This document shows, in pieces, positions 56,519 through 64,000 of a DNA stretch of 64,000 nt (positions within the stretch are counted from its first letter, which is position 1; each line of letters opens with the position of its first letter). The stretch covers positions 263,357 through 327,356 of the forward strand of contig NZ_LMDE01000009.1 in the NCBI RefSeq assembly GCF_001425025.1, written 5' to 3'. Made by a program: the position numbers and the translations under genes. The DNA is from Nocardioides sp. Root122. GTDB taxonomy: Bacteria; Actinomycetota; Actinomycetes; Propionibacteriales; Nocardioidaceae. Below the pieces are notes generated by a model that did no database searches, was not told the DNA's origin, and saw only the letters and a program-made list of their open reading frames with translations.

Positions 56519-58224
56519 GCACGTCCTACGACTACGTGATCGTCGGGGGTGGCTCGGCGGGCTCGGCGTTGGCCAACCGGCTCTCCGCGGATCCCTCGAC
56601 CAGCGTGCTGGTGCTCGAGGCAGGGCGCACCGACCGCTTCGACCCGCTGATCCACGCACCTGCTGCACTGCCGTTCCCCATCGGCAATGCGCTCTACGAC
56701 TGGAAGTACGAGACCGAGCCGGAGCCGGCCATGGGTGGACGGCGCGTCTACCACGCACGCGGCAAGGTGCTGGGCGGCTCGTCCTCGATCAACGGCATGA
56801 TCTTCCAGCGCGGCAACCCGATGGACTACGAGCGCTGGGCCGCCGACCCGGGCATGGAGGCGTGGGACTACCGCCACTGCCTGCCGTACTTCAAGCGCAT
56901 GGAGTCGCTCATCCTGCCGGACGGGATGGTGGGCGCCGACGCCTGGCGTGGCGGCTCCGGACCGCTCAAGCTCGAGCGCAGCCCGGCCACCAACCCCCTC
57001 TTCAGCGCCTTCTTCGAGGCCGCGCAACAGGCCGGCTACCCGCTGACCGACGACGTCAACGGCTACCGGCAGGAGGGCTTCGGGCGCTTCGACCGCAACA
57101 TCGTCAAGGGCGTCCGGATGTCCGCCGCCCGGGCCTACCTCCACCCGGTGATGGGACGCAAGAACCTCACGGTGGAGACGTTCGCGCACGCCACGCGGGT
57201 GCGGTTCGACGGCCGGCGGGCGGTGGGCGTGGAGTACCTCCGCGCCGGTCGGCGGCGCGACTACGTGGCTGCGGGCGAGGTGATCCTCTGTGGGGGTGCG
57301 ATCAACTCGCCGCAGCTGCTCCAGCTCTCGGGCATCGGCAACCCCGAGCACCTGCGCCCGCTCGGCGTGGAGATGGTGCACGACCTCCCCGGCGTCGGGG
57401 AGAACCTGCAGGACCACCTCGAGGTCTACATCCAGTACGCCTCGCTCCAGCCGGTGTCGATCGTCGAGGGCCTCAAGTGGCGCAACCGTCCCCTCGTCGG
57501 GCTCGAGTGGCTGCTCAAGCGCACCGGCACGGCGGCGTCCAACCACTTCGAGGGCGGCGGGTTCTGCCGGTCCAACGACGACGTCGACTGGCCCAACCTG
57601 ATGTTCCACTTCCTGCCGATCGCGATCCGCTACGACGGCTCCGCGCCGGCCGGGCAGGACAAGTACGCCCACGGCTACCAGGTGCACATCGGGCCGATGT
57701 ACGCCGACACCCGCGGGTGGGTCCGCATCGCCTCGGCCGACCCGAAGCAGAAGCCGAAGATGCTGTTCAACTACCTCTCGACCGACAACGACAAGCGCGA
57801 GTGGGTCGAGGCCGTGCGCGTCGCGCGCGACATCCTCAACCAACCGGCGTTCGCGCCGTTCAACGGTGGTGAGCTCTCGCCGGGCCACTCGGTGGAGACC
57901 GACGAGGAGATCCTGGAGTGGGTGCGCAAGGACGCCGAGACGGCGCTGCACCCCTCGTGCACGGCGAAGATGGGCACCGACGACATGGCCGTGGTCGACC
58001 CGGGCAGCATGCGCGTGCACGGGACCGAGGGCCTCCGCGTCGTCGACGCCAGCGTCTTCCCCTACGTCACCAACGGCAACATCTACGCCCCGGTGATGAT
58101 GGTCGCCGAGAAGGCGGCTGACCTGATCCTGGGCAACACCCCGCTCGCCGCGTCCGACGTCCCCTACTACCGGCACCGGGACGCGAGCCCGCTCCACCCA
58201 CCGGGAGACCCGCGCAACAGCTGA
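56515..58224 (+). CDS. betA: choline dehydrogenase (GMC family)
   Basis: FAD-dependent GMC oxidoreductase of 569 residues oxidising choline to betaine aldehyde. Dinucleotide motif [19 protein letters not shown] at the N-terminus, GMC signatures [16 protein letters not shown] and [15 protein letters not shown], and the active-site His of HPSCTAKMG with [10 protein letters not shown]. Membrane-associated in other bacteria, with no signal seen. Second gene of the betBA operon; a hairpin separates it from the BCCT gene. Confidence 0.9.
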   Translation: MSTSYDYVIVGGGSAGSALANRLSADPSTSVLVLEAGRTDRFDPLIHAPAALPFPIGNALYDWKYETEPEPAMGGRRVYHARGKVLGGSSSINGMIFQRGNPMDYERWAADPGMEAWDYRHCLPYFKRMESLILPDGMVGADAWRGGSGPLKLERSPATNPLFSAFFEAAQQAGYPLTDDVNGYRQEGFGRFDRNIVKGVRMSAARAYLHPVMGRKNLTVETFAHATRVRFDGRRAVGVEYLRAGRRRDYVAAGEVILCGGAINSPQLLQLSGIGNPEHLRPLGVEMVHDLPGVGENLQDHLEVYIQYASLQPVSIVEGLKWRNRPLVGLEWLLKRTGTAASNHFEGGGFCRSNDDVDWPNLMFHFLPIAIRYDGSAPAGQDKYAHGYQVHIGPMYADTRGWVRIASADPKQKPKMLFNYLSTDNDKREWVEAVRVARDILNQPAFAPFNGGELSPGHSVETDEEILEWVRKDAETALHPSCTAKMGTDDMAVVDPGSMRVHGTEGLRVVDASVFPYVTNGNIYAPVMMVAEKAADLILGNTPLAASDVPYYRHRDASPLHPPGDPRNS

Positions 58225-58236
58225 CCACGCCCGGGA

Positions 58237-58256
58237 CGGACGGGACAGCCCGTCCG
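58237..58256 (+). terminator. hairpin between betA and BCCT gene
   Basis: Perfect 8-bp arms CGGACGGG and CCCGTCCG around ACAG, 13 bases after betA and 24 before the BCCT start. No T tract; may only reduce read-through. Confidence 0.45.
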
Positions 58257-58279
58257 CGACAGCCGAGACCGGAGGCACC

Positions 58280-60310
58280 ATGACCGCACAGCTCGACGCG
58301 CGCCCCCACCACGATCCGGGGTCCGGAGCTGCCGGCCCCTCGGTGCGGTGGCCGGTCTTCATCACCTCCTTCGCGGGGGTCTGCGTGGTGACCCTGTGGG
58401 CGCTCGTGTCCCCGACCAACGCGGAGAAGGTCATCGGCGACATCGTGTCGCGCGTCGGCACCGGCTTCGGCTGGTTCTACGTCGCGCTGGCGACCGTGAT
58501 CGTCGGCTTCGTGATCTTCCTCGGCGCCTCGCGCTACGGCAGCATCCGGCTCGGCCCCGACCACTCCCGCCCGGAGTTCTCCACGTTCGCGTGGGCGAGC
58601 ATGCTCTTCGCTGCCGGCATCGGCACCGACGTGATGTTCTACTCCGTCATCGAGCCGGTGTCCCAGTACACCGCGCCGCCGGTCGGCGAGCCGGGCACCG
58701 TGGACGCGGCCCGCGACGCGACGGTGTGGACCCTCTTCCACTACGGCGTCACCGGGTGGGCGATGTACGCCCTGATGGGGCTCGCCCTGGCCTACTTCTC
58801 CTACCGGAAGAACCTCCCGCTGGCCGTCCGGTCCGCGCTCCACCCCGTGTTCGGCAAGCGGATCGAGGGACCGCTGGGCCACGCCGTCGACACCGCCGCC
58901 GTGCTGGGCACGATCTTCGGGGTTGCGACCAGCCTCGGGATCGGGGTCGTGTTCCTCAACGTCGGGCTCAACGTGATCTTCGGAGTGGGGGTGGGCACCG
59001 GGGCCCAGGCGGCGCTGGCCGTCCTCGCGGTCACGGTGGCTGCGGTCTCGGCCACGACAGGCGTCGACAAGGGGATCCGGTTCCTCTCCCAGCTCAACGT
59101 GCTGCTGGCCCTCCTGCTGGCCGGCTGGGTGCTCGTCACCGGCCGGACGTCGTTCCTGCTCAACGCCGTGGTGATGAACGTCGGCGACTTCGTCCGCACG
59201 TTCCCGGCGAAGACCCTCGAGACGTTCGCCTTCACCGACACCCAGGAGTGGATGCAGCTCCGGACGCTGTTCTTCTGGGCCTGGTGGGTGGCGTGGGCGT
59301 CGTTCGTCGGCCAGTTCCTGGCGCGGATCTCGCGCGGGCGCACGATCCGTCAGTTCGTGCTCGGCACGATGGTCATCCCGTTCAGCTACATCGTCATGTG
59401 GATCTCGATCTTCGGCAACGCGGCCATCGACAAGGTCCGCGGCGGCGACGACGCCTTCGCCGACGTCGCCGTCGACTTCACGGGCGTCGGCTTCTACGAG
59501 CTGTTGAAGGACTACCCGCTGGCCAACGCCGTCATCTTCGTCGCCTTCCTGGTCGGCCTGCTCTTCTACATCACCTCGGCCGACTCCGCGGCCCTCGTGA
59601 TGGGCAACCTCTGCTCCGAGCTCCACGACGTCCAGCAGGACTGTGCGCCCTGGCTGCGCGTGTCGTGGGCGAGCATCACCGGCCTGCTCACGGTCGCGAT
59701 GCTCGCCGTCGGCGGGATCTTCGCCCTGCAGTACGCCACGATCATCATGGGCCTTCCGTTCGCCTTCGTCCTGGTGCTCGTGATGTGGGGGCTGTTCCGG
59801 TCCCTGCGTGAGGAGGGGCGCAAGGCCGGGGGCGTGCGTGGCATCGCACCGCTCCTCTCCGCGCGCACCGGGTCGACCGAGGACAACCGGAAGGCATGGA
59901 AGGCGCGGCTCGCGCGGGCGGTCAACTTCGTCGACGACGACGCGGCGGCCGACTACCTGGCCTCGACGGTCGCGCCCGCACTGACCGAGGTCGCCCAGGA
60001 GCTGACGTCGATGGGCGTCCCGGCCGCCGTCTCCGTCGGTGGGGCGATCGGCAGCGACGTGCTGCCGTGGGTCGAGCTCGCGACCGAGCAGGGCGAGGAC
60101 GGGTTCGTCTACCGCGTCGTGGTGCGCCGCTCGCCGGTGCCGACCTACGGAGGCCGGATGATCGGCAACCGCGACCAGTACGCCCGGCTGGAGGTGCACC
60201 TCACCGACGGCGGGCAGGACTACGACGTCATGGGCTACACCCCCGAGCAGGTCATCCACGACTGCCTCGACCAGTACGAGCGGCACCTGGAGTTCCTCCG
60301 CACGCTCTGA
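58280..60310 (+). CDS. BCCT-family choline/betaine transporter
   Basis: Secondary transporter of 676 residues with twelve predicted membrane helices. The family tryptophan motif appears as FFWAWWVAWASFVGQFLARI near residue 330, with SRGRTIRQFVLG next. A hydrophilic C-terminal domain of about 150 residues (from about 530) is like that of BetT-type carriers, which sense osmotic state. Placed after betBA, so choline is the probable cargo, with glycine betaine also possible. ATG after GGAGGC. Confidence 0.92.
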   Translation: MTAQLDARPHHDPGSGAAGPSVRWPVFITSFAGVCVVTLWALVSPTNAEKVIGDIVSRVGTGFGWFYVALATVIVGFVIFLGASRYGSIRLGPDHSRPEFSTFAWASMLFAAGIGTDVMFYSVIEPVSQYTAPPVGEPGTVDAARDATVWTLFHYGVTGWAMYALMGLALAYFSYRKNLPLAVRSALHPVFGKRIEGPLGHAVDTAAVLGTIFGVATSLGIGVVFLNVGLNVIFGVGVGTGAQAALAVLAVTVAAVSATTGVDKGIRFLSQLNVLLALLLAGWVLVTGRTSFLLNAVVMNVGDFVRTFPAKTLETFAFTDTQEWMQLRTLFFWAWWVAWASFVGQFLARISRGRTIRQFVLGTMVIPFSYIVMWISIFGNAAIDKVRGGDDAFADVAVDFTGVGFYELLKDYPLANAVIFVAFLVGLLFYITSADSAALVMGNLCSELHDVQQDCAPWLRVSWASITGLLTVAMLAVGGIFALQYATIIMGLPFAFVLVLVMWGLFRSLREEGRKAGGVRGIAPLLSARTGSTEDNRKAWKARLARAVNFVDDDAAADYLASTVAPALTEVAQELTSMGVPAAVSVGGAIGSDVLPWVELATEQGEDGFVYRVVVRRSPVPTYGGRMIGNRDQYARLEVHLTDGGQDYDVMGYTPEQVIHDCLDQYERHLEFLRTL

Positions 60311-60636
60311 TCCGGGCCCTTCGGCACGGTCGGGACGGGTCACCGGCAGGTCACGGTGTGCCGACCCCCCTTGACCGGGCGGAGGTCTCGCAGGATCCTT
60401 CGCTTGTCCGGCTGGTTGCGCTGCGAGCATCCAGTTGCGGCATACGCAACAACGTCGAAGGCGAGGACACGCGTGCCGGATCTTCCCGTCAGCACCGCTG
60501 ACCACATTCTGGGTATGTCCCCGCTGTGCTCGGCGCTCGTGGTCGACGGCGGGCAGCGTGTCGGCATGCCGCTCCACACACCTGCTCCCCGCCGTCACGG
60601 CACCGGGGCGAAACCCCGCCAGGCGGAGGAGAAGTC
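60311..60636. other. regulatory region of the betaine ABC operon
   Basis: 326 bases with no believable gene; the short open frames here are Arg-rich and lack family resemblance. It holds a GTTGCG...CGCAAC palindrome (60434-60450), a possible promoter TTGCGC (60416-60421) with GGCATA (60439-60444) at 17 bp, and an imperfect CGGCAC/GTGCCG hairpin just after the BCCT gene. Confidence 0.6.
60434..60450. promoter_or_regulatory. candidate IclR operator of betaine ABC operon
   Basis: GTTGCGGCATACGCAAC: 6-bp perfect inverse arms around GCATA. Shares ATACGCAAC with the region before the second iclR and CGCAACAACG with the fhs leader. Overlaps the proposed -10, which would suit repression. Confidence 0.6.
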
Positions 60637-61665
<1,029 letters not shown>

Positions 61666-61666
61666 C

Positions 61667-63727
61667 ATGAGCGCCACCACCTCGACCGCGCCGACGCCCA
61701 AGCCCGTCGAGCCCGGCGCCGCGCCGCCGGTCGAGGAACACACGAGGGTGAGCCGCTGGATCCCGGCGGCGGTGATCCTGGCCGTCTGGGTCGTGGCCTG
61801 GTACTTCACGAACGGCAACGACACCCTCGCTCTGCCTGGCACGTCCCGCACCGGTTTGCACGACCGGCTCACCGAGTTCCAGAACGACCTGCTGGCCGGC
61901 CGCGCGACCAATCCGGTCATGCAGTTCACCAACGCGATCGCCGACGCGTTGCGCAGTGCGGTCGAGTGGCTCCAGCGGATGGTCGTCCTGCCCAACTTCC
62001 CGCGGCCGGTGCCCGAGATCGGCTGGCTGGGCGTCGTCGCCATCGCGACCTACGTCGGCCTGGTCGTCGCGAACTGGCGCATCGCCCTGCTCGTGGCGGC
62101 GTCGTTCCTGTCCTTCGGCGTCCTCGGCTACTGGCAGGACTCGCTCGACCTGCTCATCATCACCGGCATCTCGGTCGTGCTCGCCGTCGTCATCGGGATC
62201 CCGCTGGCCGTCCTGATCGGCACCAGCGCGCGGGCCAACCAGGTCGTCACGCCCTTCCTCGACTTCATGCAGACGATGCCGACGTTCGTCTACCTGCTCC
62301 CGATCGTGCTCTTCTTCGGCATCGGCCCGAGCGCGGCCGTGGTCTCCACACTCATCTACGCGTTGCCGCCCCTGATCCGGATCGCGGGCTTCGGCATCCG
62401 CGAGGTGTCGGCGACGACCATCGAGGCCACCGACTCGGCCGGCCAGACCTACTGGCAGCGGTTGCTCAAGGTGCAGATCCCGATGGCCCGCAAGACCATC
62501 ATCGTCGGTCTCAACCAGACCACGCTGGCAGCGCTGTCGATGGCCACACTGGCCGCCTTCGTCAACGGCCCCGGGCTCGGCAAGCCGGTGCTCGACGGCC
62601 TGCGCATCAACGACGTCGGCACGGCCTTCGTGCCCGGTGCGCTGATCGTGGTGATGGCGGTGATGCTCGACCGAACCACGACCGCGGCGAGCGAGCGCGC
62701 CGAGAGGGTCGCGCGCGGTGGTGGCGGCGACCCGCGCGTGCGCCGGGGGCTGATCATCGGCGGCGGCGCGGCGACGCTGGTCGCGGTCTACCTCTCGCGC
62801 ACCTACGTCGGCCTCGCCGAGTTCCCGACGTACAGCATCGGCGACACGATCGCGACCGCCGTGAGCGACGGTGTCGACTGGTTCACCGACACGTTCGGCG
62901 GCGCTACCGGGTGGGTCAAGGACCTCGTCACCAACCAGTTCCTGAACCGCACGCAGGCGTTGCTCGCGGATTCGCCCTGGTGGCTGGCGTTCGTGGCGAT
63001 CGCCGCGCTGGCCTTCGTCTTCGGTGGTCTGCGCGCGCTGGTCAGCACGGCCGTGTGCCTGGCCGGCATCTGGTACTTCGACCTGTGGCACGACGCGATG
63101 ATCACCCTCAACATGACGCTCGTCGCCACCGTGCTGGTGATGATCCTGGCTCTCGTCTTCGGCGTCTGGATGGCGCGCGACCGTCGCGTCGACCTCGGCA
63201 TCCGGCCGCTGCTCGACGCCGGCCAGACCATCCCGCCGTTCGTCTACCTGATCCCCGTGCTCGCGCTCTTCGGCCCGTCCCGCTTCACCGCGATCGTCGC
63301 GGGCATCGTGTACGCCGCGCCGGCAGCGATCAAGCTCGTCGCCGACGGTGTGAAGGCCGTCTCGCCCACCACGATCGAGGCGGGCCGCTCGACCGGCCAG
63401 ACCACCTGGCAGGAGATCACCAAGGTCCAGCTGCCCATGGCCAAGGGCTCCCTCGTGCTCGCGACCAACCAAGGCCTGCTCTACGTCCTGTCGATGACGG
63501 TCATCGGCGGCCTGGTCGGGGCCGGGGCCCTGGGCTATGACGTCGTCTACGGCTTCGCGCGCAGTGAGGCGTGGGGGAAGGGCCTGGCTGCGGGTATCAC
63601 CATCGTGCTGCTCGGCGTGATGCTCGACCGGATCACCCGCGCCGCCTCCGACGTCCGCCGCGACGACGGACCCGGCTCCCGAAGGCCCTTCAACATCCGA
63701 TTGCCCATCGGCCCGCCCGGTGCATGA
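61667..63727 (+). CDS. proW: glycine betaine ABC transporter permease, tandem fusion
   Basis: 686-residue protein made of two ProW-type permease domains in one chain. The first (about 20-340) has EAA loop EATDSAGQTYWQRLLKVQIP and the second (about 365-670) has EAGRSTGQTTWQEITKVQLP, each after its own PxFVYLxPVL helix. Ordinary ProW is one domain of about 300-350 residues working as a homodimer, so this fusion supplies both halves. Coupled to proV; the binding protein follows 57 bases later. Confidence 0.92.
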   Translation: MSATTSTAPTPKPVEPGAAPPVEEHTRVSRWIPAAVILAVWVVAWYFTNGNDTLALPGTSRTGLHDRLTEFQNDLLAGRATNPVMQFTNAIADALRSAVEWLQRMVVLPNFPRPVPEIGWLGVVAIATYVGLVVANWRIALLVAASFLSFGVLGYWQDSLDLLIITGISVVLAVVIGIPLAVLIGTSARANQVVTPFLDFMQTMPTFVYLLPIVLFFGIGPSAAVVSTLIYALPPLIRIAGFGIREVSATTIEATDSAGQTYWQRLLKVQIPMARKTIIVGLNQTTLAALSMATLAAFVNGPGLGKPVLDGLRINDVGTAFVPGALIVVMAVMLDRTTTAASERAERVARGGGGDPRVRRGLIIGGGAATLVAVYLSRTYVGLAEFPTYSIGDTIATAVSDGVDWFTDTFGGATGWVKDLVTNQFLNRTQALLADSPWWLAFVAIAALAFVFGGLRALVSTAVCLAGIWYFDLWHDAMITLNMTLVATVLVMILALVFGVWMARDRRVDLGIRPLLDAGQTIPPFVYLIPVLALFGPSRFTAIVAGIVYAAPAAIKLVADGVKAVSPTTIEAGRSTGQTTWQEITKVQLPMAKGSLVLATNQGLLYVLSMTVIGGLVGAGALGYDVVYGFARSEAWGKGLAAGITIVLLGVMLDRITRAASDVRRDDGPGSRRPFNIRLPIGPPGA

Positions 63728-63784
63728 CCGCCGCCCGCCCCAGCCAGATCCCACACAAGCCCACCAGCAGATGAGGAGCAGCAC

Positions 63785-64000
63785 ATGAGGATTGCCAGAA
63801 GCCGAGGAGCCCGCCTCGGCGCTCTCGCCACCGTCGCCGTGATGGCGCTGTCCGCCTGCGGCGGTGGGTCGATCGACGAGCAGACCACGGCCAACGAGGA
63901 GAAGGCTGCCGAGGGCGGGGGAGAGTGCGGCGACCTCAACATGGCCGTCAACCCGTGGGTCGGCTACGAGGCGAGCGCGTACGTTGTCGGCGCCGTGGCC
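63785..64000 (+). CDS. glycine betaine ABC transporter substrate-binding lipoprotein (5' part)
   Basis: First 72 residues of an OpuAC/ProX-type binding protein. Basic N-terminus, hydrophobic core and lipobox LSAC near residue 24, then an acidic linker and LNMAVNPWVGYEASAYVVG, the start of the ligand-binding fold. GAGGAG lies eight bases before the ATG. Continues beyond the window. Confidence 0.88.
   Translation, partial: MRIARSRGARLGALATVAVMALSACGGGSIDEQTTANEEKAAEGGGECGDLNMAVNPWVGYEASAYVVGAVA

Overview
The window looks like the chromosome of a high-GC Gram-positive bacterium (Actinomycetota), most likely Nocardioidaceae and close to Nocardioides. The signs are very high GC, frequent GTG starts, many -10 hexamers of the form TAnnnT placed 6-10 nt before a start codon (leaderless mRNAs), chained ATGA/GTGA overlaps, and the actinobacterial order tRNA-Thr, tRNA-Met, rpmG, hadA, hadB, murB, then tRNA-Trp, secE, nusG, rplK, rplA, then rplJ, rplL. 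These calls come from reading the sequence and its translations; no database search was run.

Layout, 1-34 kb: korA and a truncated korB (2-oxoacid:ferredoxin oxidoreductase); a secreted CBM5/12-GH18 chitinase with a CRP-like promoter site; a sulfate ABC importer (binding protein, cysT, cysW, cysA); a stand-alone B12-binding protein with the CarH-type W-x9-EH motif; yajQ; tRNA-Tyr; a sugar isomerase/kinase/MFS operon; two phosphatases; a mannosyltransferase and a GT4 glycosyltransferase that overlap tail to tail; the homogentisate pathway (hmgA diverging from an uncharacterised gene plus fahA); zwf with a GH15 glucosidase/trehalase and an MFS exporter; a heterodimeric ABC exporter with one ruined ATP site; an OYE reductase diverging from pirin; tag; a methyltransferase; and an amidase.

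34-44 kb is the conserved information-processing core: three tRNAs, rpmG, hadAB, murB, adenosine deaminase, secE, nusG, rplK, rplA, a lipoprotein, a stand-alone DnaB-like ATPase, and rplJL behind an L10 leader. It is rich in intrinsic terminators.

44-64 kb, directly after rplL, is a metabolic block that appears to form one system. Choline is taken up (BCCT carrier, ProVWX-type ABC importer) and oxidised by BetA and BetB to glycine betaine. An MttB-superfamily methyltransferase without an in-frame amber codon could demethylate glycine betaine, passing the methyl to a corrinoid protein and then, through an MtgA-like protein, to tetrahydrofolate. An Fe-S/ASKHA corrinoid activator would keep the cobalt reduced, and a DUF1638 protein of unknown role is coupled to it. 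A MetF-like protein, formate-THF ligase and PurU would carry the methyl group onward as C1-folates to formate. Two IclR regulators with candidate operators frame the block. Corrinoid-dependent betaine demethylation is best known from anaerobes, so this arrangement in an apparently aerobic actinobacterium is the main item of interest. The substrate is inferred from context only, and dimethylglycine-degrading genes are not in the window.
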